From assembly GCA_963978545.1 (NCBI GenBank), contig OZ021721.1, positions 38,799,348 to 38,863,347 of the forward strand: a stretch of DNA of 64,000 nt, read 5' to 3'. How positions within the stretch are numbered: position 1 is the first letter of the stretch; each line of letters begins with the position of its first letter. A program made the position numbers and the translations under genes. Source of the stretch: Linyphia triangularis (Eukaryota > Arthropoda > Arachnida > Araneae > Linyphiidae). The notes under the pieces were generated by a model. That model was not told where the DNA came from and did no database searches. It saw only the letters and a program-made list of their open reading frames with translations. Positions 22,800-35,234 of the stretch are shown here, piece by piece.

Positions 22800-23560
22800 A
22801 AAGCTAAAGCAGAGATACTCGCATCAAGACTTCGATAGTGGAATCATTTGATTGAAAGAACAAGTCAGAGTTTCTTCATTTCGTATATAATTGTCTTATA
22901 AAATGTCAGAATTGGGTTCTGCTCGGATGTTGAAGTCTTAATTAAGGAATTTGGACTACACTTGACGTAAACGATTGGCGTCTATTTATAGATGCGTCCA
23001 AATAAAGCCTAAAGATGGTTTTGCTTCATTATGGTAATAAGCTGCCCTCCATTCCCACTGCACAACATTTGTAAATTATGAAACAGTTGGCTAAAGCTAT
23101 GGATACAGATAGAGCAACTTTCAGTTATTTGTGTGAATATTTTCTTACACTGAGTGAGACAAAAGTTAAAGAGGAAATTGTTGTGAGTCTTCAAATTAGA
23201 GATGTTAACAAAGATGTAAAATTTGAAAACCTGTTAAACTGTAAGGAAAAATAATTACGGAATTCCATCTGTCAAGTTTGTACCAACTTTCTTGGGAGCG
23301 TTAAATCCGAAAATTACGAAGAACTTGGTTACGTTTCTTGGATTCCCACTTGGATTTCTGCCCTGATAACTGTGAAAATTTCAGCGACGAGTACGGTGAA
23401 AGTTTCTATCCGGACATGTTTGTGATTGATCAACGTTATCCGGGGATGTAGGCCGCATCTATGCTTACAGACTACTGTTGGATAATTTTGAGAGATAACT
23501 CAATGTGAAATATAAGCGAAAGAGCAAGTGAACTCAACATTCATAAATTGTAAATACTGT
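22800..23560 (+). pseudogene. Decayed copy of an arthropod multicopy transposon-associated gene
   Basis: Scattered over several frames are short blocks in the order expected for a large uncharacterised protein family repeated in arthropod genomes: KMVLLHYGNKLPSIPTAQH (from 23012), MKQLAKAMD and TKVKEEIVV (23077-23190), FLGSVKSENYEEL (about 23291), HLDFCPDNCENFSDEYGESF (about 23355) and TDYCW (about 23470), followed by a basic tail. In intact relatives the first and second blocks are separated by a longer segment, so there is an internal deletion as well as many stops and frameshifts. A GC-richer patch at 22500-22750 may be its upstream part. The function of the family is unknown to me. Confidence 0.55.
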
Positions 23561-24086
23561 ACTTCATGTTGACACTTTTACTTCTTTGTAAATTAGGCGG
23601 CAAACAAAACATACAATTCATTCATTAAATGTGTTCTCTTGCCGTATAATACAAAGTAATACCTCAACATACCAAAATACTAGAGCCAATTTTACTTTTT
23701 TTTACCATATTCATTTTTAGCATGTTGAATACCTAAACATTTTGACACTTCATTGAAGATACAATTTTACTGTTGTTCAGTGTTATTCTTGATAAATGAT
23801 TTCAATGTTTAATTTTTTATCTCTATTTTTAAGGATAGAAACTTCAGAAAAATACGAGGCAGAATAATTATAAAACGACAAATTTCATAAGATTAGTGAA
23901 ACATGATAAAATTTGGGTCTCACGGCAATTAGTTCGGAATGCAAAATTATAAGCAAACTTAGAATGAATTTGAATTGTGAAACAATAGTGGATACGTATA
24001 TCTATAAAATTTAAATAAATTTAATTAAAACAAAAGATATAATTAATGCAAAGCATTACATTTTATTAAACTGTATTTTTGTATTT

Positions 24087-24123
<37 letters not shown>

Positions 24124-26380
24124 AATAACAATCACCAAAATGCATTCGTTTAATTGCTATGTTTTTTTTTTTTTTTTTTGTTTTTTTTTTTAAATTCATG
24201 TATGGAGCATATTTTTCAATGTAGACTGCAATTCTATCTCTCTATCTCTTGAGTTACACCTTTGTAAAATAAAAAAGTACTCTTACAAATATTTGCGTTC
24301 TATACTTACTTTAATATCTACGCAATTACTTTTCATTAAGAATTTTTCGTATCTTGTAAGACAATATGTACACATTGCATAATTAGTTAAACAATGCATT
24401 TTCATTAGGTTAAAAAAATTAACTTAACAAATCAAACATACAGCATTTTTATAAGAACTTAACCTCATCATGTTCATCTGCAACTAAATATATTTAAAAT
24501 AAAATTAGTTATTCAAAGATAAATGTTTTAAAACATTTAAGCTCAAACATTAATCTCTTTCATAATATAAAAACATCCTGCAAAAAGTTTCACAGAAAAC
24601 AAGATCATAAATTTCTTACTACTCATGAAGATTTACTTTTAAAAGAGATATATGTATTTCACACAACACATTCATATAAAAAATAATCTGTATCATATCT
24701 GTCTAGGTCCATTGCTTTTAAAACTTGAATCCCTTTTCATAAGAAGAGCTTTTAACAAAGGAACAAATCGCAAACACTCCTAATCTTGGAAGAGAGAAAT
24801 GTCTGTACGTAATGTAGGCCTCCCTTTTAAGCCTATGTTATTTACTTTACAAAAAGGGAAACTGGCACAAACAAATCCGTATAAATCTTCCTACACAATG
24901 CTTTAAACCTCCGATTTTGCCAAAAGCTTTAAGCTTGTAGCAGTGAAACAGAATGCTAAAGAAGAAGTTTGATTTAAAGAGAAAACATCACATGCATTTT
25001 GCGTTACATATTGTTATATATTTACTAAAACCCTATGTAAATTGTAAAAAAAAAAATCCTCCTTAGTATTCAGAATTGTCTGTCCTGTTTAAGCACATGT
25101 GGCATTTATCAAATACTTACATTTTTTCACAATTTTACATGGTAGGTTAACTCAGACAGCATTTATATTCCCTTCACTATATTTGCATTATGCTGAAAGA
25201 CTAATTACTGTAACTCTTACAAATAATATGTAATGATTCTGGATGTGTAATATTAATTATTTAATTTTACAATAGAGGAAAAATATCATTCGCAATCATA
25301 TAAAAAAGGGGGTAAATATCTGAGCTCTCGAAAAAGTTCAGTGTTTTCAGTTCAATAAATCAGTTACATGTTACATTTCAATAATGGTTTCTGATATTAA
25401 GACGCAAAGAAAAACGTTTAATTTTATTTTAATGAAATATATTATGTATTTTAAAAACGATGAACATGTTTAAAATGGCATAACTATTCATTAAAGGTAA
25501 TATATGTTTAAAAAAATTTGATATCCAAATGTGAGCGAAATTTGTAGGTTTTATTTTAATTACATTGTTTAAAAATCCAAGTGAGCTATCGTAAGAATTA
25601 GAATTTTATGGGTTTTTTTTAATGTTATGGTTAATGAAAACACTGTTGGATTTAGATAATCACATTTTTTAATATAAAACATAAAAATTACTTTTATATG
25701 GAGTCTTAAAAAAGTTTTTGTAAAATGTATTTCGTTAATCTTCCGTCGATGTTCTTTGTGGTTCGGAATCTACGTTAAACTGTAGGTCCCTGCCTGATTA
25801 TCCGTTATTGTGCATAAACATAGATCGTTGAACGTGCAAACTAACCGTTCAAAACGCAAGAATTTTCCCAAATAAATCTGTACCCAAGGGGTTAATATTC
25901 TTAATAGAAATTCCGTGTTCATATTTCGGCATATATACGGAATTCTAATCTAAAAGCAATGTTCACATCCTGCATCTATTTATTCTTGCATCATCGTAAA
26001 TATTAAATTAATACATTTTAAACAGGCAGTCTATCTGCAATAAGAACAAAATATAATATAACAAAAAGTTAACAAAAAGTAATATAATATAAAAACAAAA
26101 TATAGTGAATCCAAGTTGTTGGCTGTTGACAGATGCATTAGTCAAATTTCCAAAAGATATATTGTGATTGGCTGGATTGCTGAATTTCGAAATTCGTACA
26201 TTAAGTACATTTAGAAGATTTGTGATTGTATATTTGAAGTCATTGCTATTCTTCTCACAGAAATACAGCCGAATTTGGGCGGCACGCATGAGAATTATAT
26301 CTATAGGTTAACAATTATAGGTATTTACATTAGTAATTATTAATAAAAATTACTTATTAGTAAATACATAAAGCAATTAT
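23561..26380. other. AT-rich stretch with A33 tract and a SINE B fragment
   Basis: An A33 run lies at 24088-24120 and T-rich runs at 24164-24192. A 3' fragment of SINE family B (GATGTTCTTTGTGGTTCGGA, AAACTGTAGGTCC) lies at 25743-25800. No gene is supported. Confidence 0.5.
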
Positions 26381-26960
26381 TTGATTATAGAAAGTCCAAT
26401 GTTAGAGTTCTTACAAGACCAACCTTTAAATCCCACGGAGTCAGCGTTGTGGGTTTCTCAAAAATCCAATGACTTTCCATTCGAAAAAACTGGAAATGAA
26501 CTCGCCCAACTCGTTCTCATGTGGGCCACACCTGAGTTTCCTGAGAAGGAAGGGGGGGGGGGGGTCTCTGTTGACCATTAAAAGATCATTACTATATGTC
26601 TACAACTTGCAATAAGGTTGTGCGTTGGGTCATCTACTTGATATGTCGGAGCATTTAGTCGGCATCTTATCAATGAATAAAACGCCACCGCCAAGTACTT
26701 GACAAGACTCGCATACAAGAAAAATCCCGACTATCTTACTCAGTGTCCAAAGGGTGGGGCAGTTTTTCACAATGAGTACTCTAGGCCCATGGCTCCCCTT
26801 TACAAGCTCCACAATAGCCTATTGTTGAGGACCGTCACGCTTCAAACAACTACTGCCTTAAGATTCACCACAGTTTGAAACATCCGTATCCCTTCCTGGA
26901 CACGACCAAGGGCGACTGGCTGGGAATTTTTTCACAAGGTGATTTAGGGCGGTTTTGGAA
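26381..26960. other. GC-richer island, coding origin uncertain
   Basis: A 580-base patch of higher GC. The plus strand opens at ATTATAG (a possible acceptor, 26382-26388) and stays open to 26581, with a protein-like start (MLEFLQDQPLNPTESALW) and a G13-type run before the stop. Immediately after, the minus strand is open (26630-26812). The two halves do not form one gene and I recognise no family. It could be an old repeat or a pseudogene fragment. Confidence 0.3.
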
Positions 26961-27125
26961 TTTAAAGTGTTTTAAACAATAAACACAATTAAATGGTACA
27001 CAAGATAAATGAAACCAAAAAATCGTTATTGAATTTAGAGACTCAAAATTATTGACATCTTTTGTAGTTTTTAAATCTTGTACATTTTACGTATATATCA
27101 TAATTTCGTCGAGTGAAATATTAAC

Positions 27126-27164
<39 letters not shown>

Positions 27165-28842
27165 TTCATAGAGTGTCACAACTAAAGTTTGTTCTTTAAA
27201 CGTAAAACCGTTTCAAACATGACTTTTAAGACTAATTAGTTATATTTTATTAAAGTAATTCTGGTCTAAAAAATACAATTGTCTTGATATCAAAAGTGGA
27301 ATAAGTTTATTATTTTTATTTTCCCTTCCAACTTTTTTCCAATACTACCTGTTCCTTCACAGTAATTCCATTGTATAATAATTTTACTCATTTGCGCTTG
27401 GCAATTTTTTTCACACTAATATTTCTTTTTGACATCTAAGTAATCCTAAGGTGGAGAGAATTTTTTACCTTAAAATATATCAGAATAAATAAAAAATCTT
27501 GCATTCCAACAACTAATTAAAGCTCGGTATGAAAAACGAAAGTCATCTGAATAAATTCAAAGCACTAAAATAAAGCGATACAAAATTGAAAGTTCGATTT
27601 TTACGAACTAATTAATTAAATTAATTGCAAATTCTTGAAATTAAGAATGCGTATAAAAACTTTATTTCGTTAATTACAAATATATTTGTTTATGCTAAAA
27701 CAAGTATTAACTAAATGACAGGAAATCTATTGAATTATTGTTCAACCAATCTAAATTTTACAGCAGTAATATTAATGACAAAATAATTTAAATATTCCCT
27801 TATGTTGGGAATTGCAAATTTTAAACTTGCTTAAAAAATTAAGGAATGGCACAAATAAATATTTAAACAGCTTTTTGTACTAAAAGTTAGAAACGAATAA
27901 CTAAGAGGTCATTTTTGATTTTTAATAAGTGAATCAATTTTAATAGTACGGAGTTTCGTTGCAATAAAAACGTAGTCTTGTGCATAATAAATTCAACAAT
28001 TTATGCCGACTTTTTTTTCCCCTACGGATACTCTTACGGTACCATGTTTCTTAAGTAGTTTCCAAGTGTTATATACATATTTTTGTCTAATGCAAAAAAA
28101 TTCAATCTATTTTTTTTGTGTCTACAATTACTCTCCTAATACTAGATTGTCCTAGGGTGTTTCAATATAGTATAAGCCTAGTCTTGTAAAAAAAAAAATA
28201 CTTTCAACCATTTACACCAAACTGCCAGAAGTAGCTTGTAATAAATTACAACGTTGCCGCCATCACTTCATTTAAAAAAAAACTACCATTATCTTAATCT
28301 CATCATTCTACTCTTTCGATCTGCAAACCACCACTTGAGCTACTTCTCTACAAATAAGAAAAGAAATTCTTTAATTTTTAATCTAGATTCACGATTTTTT
28401 TTTGCATTTAACAAGTAATAGAAAAATATAACATCCGTATAACATTTTTCTTGATTTGAGGATATTTACTTTAGTAATTAAAATTCAGTGACCTTATTAG
28501 GATCTAATTCCGCCATTTTTATTCCACATCATTTTTGAATTATTTATAATCTAAATTGCAAAGTTTACACAATGACTTGCTACAGAGAAACTACTATATT
28601 TGTCAATATAACCTAACCCATGTATGATTTTTATTTTCTTTATGATGCAACCAGCGATCATGTAACTGGTATTTATTACAAAAAGTATAACAATAAATAA
28701 TATTTTTAAAATTATAAGCATTAAAATATCCTAATATGACTGATATAATTCATTGCAATTTCATATAGCTATAAAATATATTAATTATTACTCAAATTTC
28801 TCTTCCAAGTTGTGTTGACTACACTATGCACTAGAGGGTTAA
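26961..28842. other. AT-rich stretch with A31 tract
   Basis: An A31 homopolymer lies at 27131-27161. Otherwise this is unique AT-rich DNA with no supported gene. Confidence 0.45.
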
Positions 28843-29037
28843 GGCCGACCAAACGGTATAGTGGTTAGTGTGCTGGCTTCTAGACCGCTAAGGTTGCGGG
28901 TTCAAGTCCAGTGTTAGGCATGGATGTTTGTAAATGTATGTTGGCTTGTCTAATGACGAATGTTTCGGCGCATTATAGCCCTCGTGTTGCTGATGGCGCC
29001 AGATAATCTGAATACAACCAACCAACTAGAGGTTTAA
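28831..29037 (+). repeat. tRNA-derived SINE, family A, with target duplication
   Basis: The SINE body 28843-29025 has the same tRNA-like head, body and AACC tail as the copy at 22219. Flanking direct repeats CTAGAGGGTTAA (28831-28842) and CTAGAGGTTTAA (29026-29037) differ at one base. Confidence 0.9.
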
Positions 29038-29430
29038 GTAGGTTTTTTTCATATTTTGTTTAAAGTATTTAAAATTACCTACTTCTATTAGAAACATCAG
29101 TATTTAAAATTAAGTTAAAAATCAAATAGTGAAAGAATGCATTATATCTTAATAAGTCATAAACTGCATTGCACACTTTAAAAAGGATCCCTGATCTTTT
29201 TACAGTGTGAACCTTCATAAAAATGAACATAGTTAAAATATATTTTGAATATTTAAGCGAAGATAGTTTCATTTTACAGTTATCTAGTTCAACAATATCT
29301 TAGTGTAAAAAAACAATATGGTTATTTTTAATAAATTTTCAAATTTCCCGAGTAACAAATCAAAAAATACATTACTTGGGGTTTTAATGAATCAGACTTA
29401 TTCAGATTAGACATATTGGGAAGCTTTAAA

Positions 29431-29464
<34 letters not shown>

Positions 29465-29482
29465 TTTGTGTTTCTTTTCCAG

Positions 29483-29653
29483 CTAGACTTGCAATTTTTC
29501 CCAGCATCACCTGAAAACTGTTTGTTTACTTTCTTTATGTCACATGGTTGTAAAAAATATACAAGACATAAACCGTCTTCTTCGCTCGACCATTTATACG
29601 AACTAGCTGTTAGGCCTGCCTTTTCTCTGGTAGATAAGACTTTAAAAATGTAG
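29483..29653 (+). CDS. Candidate terminal exon, gene unknown
   Basis: A strong acceptor (GTGTTTCTTTTCCAG) is followed by 56 open codons and a TAG. The translation begins LDLQFFPASPENC, continues FFMSHGCKKYTRHKP and SSLDHLYELAVRPAF, and ends KTLKM. The SSLDHLYELAVRPAF segment is faintly reminiscent of SOCS-box or cullin-box-like C-terminal motifs (P-S-S-L-x-x-L-x-x-L-A-V-R), but I would not assign it. An AATAAA follows at 29768-29773, about 115 bases past the stop. An A29 run precedes the exon (29434-29462). A long minus-strand ORF overlaps (29407-29688) but has no comparable splice support. Upstream exons could not be linked. Confidence 0.38.
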   Translation, partial: LDLQFFPASPENCLFTFFMSHGCKKYTRHKPSSSLDHLYELAVRPAFSLVDKTLKM

Positions 29654-29767
29654 TGATATGCAGAGATATGCATGGAAGTTTTATGCATACTTTGTTGGAG
29701 CCACTTCTTGACCTTGCCAGAGTAAATATAAAATACTATAAATACATTCTTAGATTACAAATTTTAG

Positions 29768-29773
29768 AATAAA
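29768..29773 (+). terminator. Candidate poly(A) signal
   Basis: AATAAA about 115 bases after the stop of the candidate terminal exon at 29483-29653. Confidence 0.3.
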
Positions 29774-29972
29774 AGTGAGTTGTTAAAATGAAACATTTCA
29801 TTATTAAAAAAAAATATGAATTATTTTACAAATATGCTTTTACATTTTGTAAGAATGTGTGAGTTTGTTTTCAATAATTTTGTGAATTATGCTACTACTA
29901 ATTATTATTACTTATAGTATAAACAATGCCCAATTGGTATTCTTACTTATATTCTAAGGATCCTTTTATATC

Positions 29973-30100
29973 CTATACATTCTTGAATTTACTGAGTTTC
30001 TGTGAGCTGGCCGACGTTGCGTCGTCTCGAAAGGAATAGAAAAATGATGCTTCAGCAGCCAGATTTTCATTGACTTTGAAATAGGAGTGACAGCACCATT
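29973..30100 (-). CDS. Candidate terminal exon on the opposite strand, gene unknown
   Basis: On the minus strand an acceptor with a T-rich tract (TATTTTACTTTTAACAG) is followed by 128 bases open to a TAG. The translation starts EWCCHSYFKVNENLAAE and includes ASFFYSFRDDATSASSQ. The segment is GC-richer than its flanks. It faces the plus-strand candidate at 29483-29653, which would make a convergent gene pair about 320 bases apart. No family is recognised and no upstream exon is linked, though a start-like context lies at 33938-33940. Confidence 0.32.
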
Positions 30101-31082
30101 CTGTTAAAAGTAAAATATATGCAGCATCATTTTGTAAATATTAGGAAGCCGAGTCACAAAATTTTTTAATAAATTTTAAATACATTTCGGATTTAATCTT
30201 TATTTAGCACCATATGGCCTTCTGATGTCATTTACCTGCATACAATTAAACATATTGCGAATAAAACAGAAATATTCAAGTGCTCATTATCAAATTCTTC
30301 TTATTTTTATAATCACGAATATGTTATTAAGCATTAAAAAAAAAATAAGAAGATAGAATAACAATTTGCCCATATCTTTAGTCATTTTCAATATTCTAAG
30401 TAACTAAAATAGGCATTTATGACTTACGGTGTCCTTTACATAAAAAATTTCACGAAACATTTAACACACGACATTTTCAATGGAAACTAACAACGCATCT
30501 ACACATTCTTCAAATTAAAACTAGAAATGAGAACTAAAGGTAGAAAAACACTACAGTTACAGTTAATTGGATTTTCGATATGCTCTAAGAGCATGACGTA
30601 ATAGTTTCTTATTCCTTGACCGAAAACTCTTATTAAAGCAAAACATATATCCAATAAAAGCATTTTTTCCCACTTTCTTATATCCAGTGTTTAATCAATA
30701 TATAAGGCGTGTTTTGTGTTCGGACTAGAAAACAAGCTTATAGAGAGATATTAATTAAATTAAAGATTGTGGACCACCAATACCATGATCTACAAAATTC
30801 TGTTAAAAGTACCCAATTTATATTGAACTGTAGCTAATAGCGATATTCTTTTATTTATGATGTTTCTAGATATTATTTCTAACTTTAATCACCTTTGAAT
30901 AGAATAATTTTTGATAATTCACTATGAGAAAGTTTAATACTTTCCAAAGTAGCTTAAACCATGCTCTGCCTAAAATAAATTTGTATATCTGTATTTACTT
31001 GGTTAAATTAGAGATTCTCTGGCTCAAGGGATCCAGTTTTTGTTGATTTGTACGTTCATTGACATGTTTTTACACACAATAA
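30101..31082. other. AT-rich stretch, no supported gene
   Basis: Unique AT-rich DNA. If the minus-strand exon at 29973-30100 is real, this would be intron. Confidence 0.4.
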
Positions 31083-31218
31083 CGGCTAATATGGGCGGGA
31101 CCTACAGCTTAAAGTGGATTCTGGACCACAACGAATATTCATGCCTAACCGGGAATTCAAACCCGGCACATTTGGCATGTGAGGCAAGAGCACTAACCAC
31201 ACAGCCATCAGATCGGCC
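31083..31218 (-). repeat. tRNA-derived SINE, family B (reverse)
   Basis: Reverse complement of the 7007 copy: GGCCGATCTGATGGCTGTGT, TGGTTAGTGCTCTTGCC (box A), GGGTTTGAATTCCCGG (box B), GTTAGGCATGAATATTCG. The plus-strand ORF at 31040-31285 is a by-product. No target duplication was found. Confidence 0.8.
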
Positions 31219-31785
31219 AAGGGCTCCATGCGGGATCTTCTATTTAGCAACATCAATTCTGGATATTGATCTGTGTGAATGGTAAAATACGTTAAAGGTG
31301 GTGTTTCTTAGAAAAACTGTCTTGAATGGTCGAATACTTGTTGAATGCATTGCATGCCATATAATTTAAGTAATATGAGTTATTATACTGAACCGGAAAT
31401 TGGGTAAAACTAAAATTAAAAGTGGTGGATTTAATTTGCGCCAACTGTTTTGAGCAACTTAGGATTTTTTCTCGAATATATACTGCACATAAGTAAATAT
31501 TTTAGGAATCAATTTTAATAAAACTACAATTATTCATTTTTGGTTCTCGATTTTGAAAAATAAGATATTTTTTGAAATTTGGAAATATTGCGATTGCTTC
31601 AAATAATTCAAATTTAATTTTCACACAGCTAATATTATTTTATTTTATAATGTACTATTTATATCTTTGTAATTTAATTATAAAATTAGCTACGGTTTCT
31701 TTTTTAGCAGTGTGTATATAATTGAGAAATAATGTACTACTAATATATGTAAATATTATAATACCTTTTAAGACTTACCTTAACG

Positions 31786-31915
31786 TTCTTCAAATTTTTG
31801 CTTTCTTTTGGCTTGTTGTTTTTGTGATGGATGTCCAATGATACATCCAGCCAATACTAACATGGTCCACTTGCCTTGGAATCATTGCTCCATCTTGGAA
31901 ATGTCCAGATAAAAA
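31786..31915 (-). pseudogene. Fragment of the same transposon-associated gene family as 22800-23560
   Basis: On the minus strand, out-of-frame pieces resemble the C-terminal part of that family: a MEQ-FQGKW block (family form ME-RYQG-W), a segment at the place of the A-DYCW motif, and a basic tail (PSQKQQAKRKQKFEER). It ends at GTAAGT (31780-31785), which could be an old donor or coincidence. Stops and frameshifts preclude function. Confidence 0.35.
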
Positions 31916-32615
31916 TGAACATGATGAAATAAATTCAATATGTAGAAAACCACCTTGAGACGTCTATACACAGCTGCCATTTGTGGAACTAAGTCCAATG
32001 CTAAAGTGGTCATCTATATTGCAGTACAACATTTAAAGTTTTCTTCATTTTCAAAGATTTAGAGTTATTTTGACATTAAGTCTGTAACTGATAGAAAGTT
32101 TGTGTTAAGTATTGTGAGACAAGATGAAGAGCAGACAGAAGCTTGAATTAAAAAGTAGCTTTCTTTTTTTGGTGATGCCTCGAAGAACTGGTGCAATGCA
32201 AAAATGCAGTCGTCAATGTGATTGGTCCGCTACTTCTGACCATGAGCACAGAAATGAGCACTTGAGCAGATAACGATAGCCTTCATATTCGAGCCTATAT
32301 TAACAAAAAAATCAAAAAGAATCATGATTCTAACAATATCTACATAAAATAAAGTCATTTTGCACTTGTGTAGTAACACAACTGCCTTGGTGCAGATTTT
32401 GTAATTAATGCCAACAAATTTAGTAGCAGTAGCAAGTAAAATGCCTAATTGGAGTTACTTCCTAGACTGCAGCACAATCAGGATGGGTGACATTTGGCAA
32501 ATGAAAAAGCTCATAAATTTTTGCCAACTCTAATTGTTGAATTGTGACAAACAAATTTCATTTTGACCTTAGCACTAATTTTCAAAAATCTCTTCAAATC
32601 CCACCCAATTAATTA
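31916..32615. other. No supported gene
   Basis: Moderately AT-rich DNA. Short open pieces on the minus strand (near 32200-32290) have no recognisable family. Confidence 0.4.
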
Positions 32616-33430
32616 CAGGGTTGCAACTCAAAATGCATAATAAAATTTCCTGACTCTTCCAGGTTTTCCAGAATTTTTTTTACATATCCACGTTTCATTT
32701 CAAGTCGAAGTAAATAAAACTTTTTGCATACAATCCAGTTATAATTGTAATTTTAAACAAGGATTATACAGAAAAAAAATTTACGATATTTTAATGTGCA
32801 TTTGTATCAATTAAACAAATTTTTGGTAGAAAAAGCCAAAATCCACTTTTTAGCGGAACATTAAAATGTTAGCGATTTGTGTTGCCAAACAACGATGTAC
32901 TTGCACACGAAGATTAATTTATTGAATGATATAAGTAGCAATCTGTGCATGCATCTCCCTTTATATTTCCCTGGTGTGAAAATAGTCAAAATATAAAAAT
33001 ATATATGCAGTGTTATTTTGAGCTACAAAATACTCAAATAAGAATATATTTGTTTGTACAGAACAGTGGCGCTTTTTCTGAGGGGTGTTTTAGGCAAGTT
33101 TAGTCTGAAAAAGCCCAACAAAGTCCATTAAAAATAATAAAATGTAGAAAAAGTGAAAAATCTCAGAAAAAAAGTGGAAATCTGCGTAAAAGCGAAAGAT
33201 TTTCACCTGTTTTTCAGATAATTTGCTTTCAGCGGGTACTTTTTATACATTGTTAAAAGAAAATATCAAATTTTCAGAACGCAGATGTGCATTCTGACTT
33301 CTTGGAAGAAAACTTGAATCTGAAAGAAATTCCCTGACTTTTCCAGAAAATATCCCATTTTTTTAGTTTTCCCTTACCTTTTTTAGGCATTTTCATTTTC
33401 CCTGACAATTCCAGGTGAGTGGCAACCCTG
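32616..33430. mobile_element. hAT-like non-autonomous element
   Basis: Terminal inverted repeats CAGGGTTGCAACTC and GAGTGGCAACCCTG lie at the ends, and internal TTCCAGG/CCTGGAA-type sequence is mirrored near both ends. Flanks are TAATTA on both sides (32610-32615 and 33431-33436), a plausible target duplication. hAT elements usually give 8 bases, so the superfamily call is tentative. It is 815 bases with no transposase ORF. Confidence 0.65.
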
Positions 33431-33488
33431 TAATTAGGCTTGCCTTCGACATCTGATTATTTGATTAACGAATAAAACAAATTATAAT

Positions 33489-33716
33489 CTGCTTACAAGT
33501 GAAACACACTAAGTCAATAAACCTTACTTTTCAAAAACGAACAAATTTCATGTTTTGCAAACATTTTTCTTCAATACCTTAAGTTCTTTTTAGATCAAAT
33601 TTATATTTTCAGTGCACATGCAACTTTTGTAGGCAGATGATTTAACTATCAAGTCTGGATAAGCAAATAACTCTAAAACTGAAAATACTGACTTAGTGTG
33701 TTTCAATTGTAAGCGG
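33489..33716. mobile_element. MITE-like inverted-repeat element
   Basis: GCTTACAAGTGAAACACACT (33491-33510) is mirrored by AGTGTGTTTCAATTGTAAGC ending at 33714 with one mismatch, and the mirror continues inward (AAGTCA / TGACTT). About 228 bases with no ORF. It sits just beyond the hAT-like element. Confidence 0.6.
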
Positions 33717-34750
33717 GTGATATGATGGCGGTATAACTGTAAAAATGGGTACCATTTGGATTGGCTTTTGCGCTAAATAGTAGTTGATGTAGTAATGCTT
33801 TCTGAGAAAATATTGTTACATTGGAAACTACAACCACAAACGCACACTTATTTTTATAATTCATTGTTTATTGTTATGTCATATTTTTTGATGTCTTCAA
33901 TAGTTGTTTACTTTTAACGTCCATTTGAATCAGCCGCCATCTTGACTAGGTGACGAGCGGAAACCACTTCTCTTGTTATTTTAAAAATTGTGCAAACAAA
34001 CCAAGTAAACCAGGAATTTACCAGAAGTACCAGGATAACAAACGATTACCTTTGCTTACGTTTTTTGAGTGTCTGCCATGTTAGAAATATTTCTTCTTGG
34101 CACCAAAACAAATTTGCCAATATCAATGGTGTAAGCGATTCTACACTTTTACCGTAGCAGTAGAGATATTAAAAACATTGAACTTACCATTGACTTTTAA
34201 GTTATAAACATGCTTATTTTATAACTATGTCGTTTGATCATTTCGATGATCATTTCTCGCTGGCTGGCGGTCAGCCCGCAGGTTGTCGAAAATATTTCGC
34301 TTCAATTCAGGACTTCGAGATGCGAAATCGGAGTACTATTTTATGAAATCAGCAATTAAAACTAATAACTACATTTTAAGTAATTTTTTTTTTCGATTTT
34401 TAAACTAAATCGACAGCAAATGAAATTTCTTGAGATTTTTAAACTAAAATTTTTCGTATAAACTTAAATAGCTAAAGGATTGGAAGTGGTTAGCCCAATT
34501 AAATCCATATGGATTGTCCATATAGACCCATATTGTACTGTATAAATTTCCCTTTCAATAAAGAAAACATATAAATTAATTATTTTCAACCCTTTTTTAG
34601 CTTATTTCATTCTTAAACCAAAGAATATATAACCATCAATAGAAACAACTAGTATTACGTTTAAACCAAGCATGCTAATGTATAAATTTGAACAAATACT
34701 TTTCATATGGGTTGGTGATGGGCAGATGAAGCCACCAGCGCCCATCTATC
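33717..34750. other. Mostly unique DNA with one start-like/YY1-like site
   Basis: GCCGCCATCTTG at 33933-33944 reads CAAGATGGCGGC on the minus strand, the YY1 consensus, and contains an ATG with the open lead MAADSNGR before a stop. The rest is unique AT-rich sequence. No complete gene is supported. Confidence 0.35.
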
Positions 34751-35030
34751 TCACATGGGTCCCATGTAGGCCCATGTGAATCTGCTTCCTTGTGCTACCT
34801 GGGTAAGCCATATTGGTAAAGGATTCCTTTTAAAATAGGGTGTTTCCATAATAATGATAACCAGGTGTATATATTTTTAGCAATATTATTAGAATTACAG
34901 AATAATTCTTGCTACTTCAACAAGCTTTTTTATTGCAATAGTCTCATTACACGTATTTTTTTTTCCGGAATTCATTACTTACATTTGCTGATCCCCTAAC
35001 ATCTTACATTAAAATCCAATAAATCAGCAT

Positions 35031-35234
35031 CCAAATTCAAGGTTGGTTGGTTGTATTCAGATTATCTGGCGCCGTCAGCAACACGAGGGCTATAATGCGC
35101 CGACACATTTCGTCATTTAACAAACCAACATACATTTACAAACACCCATGCCTACACGGGACTCGAACCCGCAACCTCGCGGTCTAGAAGCCAGCACGCT
35201 AACCACTATACCGTTGGTCGGCCCAAATTCAAGG
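35031..35234 (-). repeat. SINE family A in tandem unit 1
   Basis: The SINE body 35043-35222 is in reverse orientation, flanked by perfect 12-base target duplications CCAAATTCAAGG at 35031-35042 and 35223-35234. Confidence 0.95.

Noticed and set aside
29407..29688. 93-aa minus-strand ORF
   Set aside because: It runs into a poly-Phe from the A29 tract and has no splice or domain support. The plus strand has the strong acceptor.
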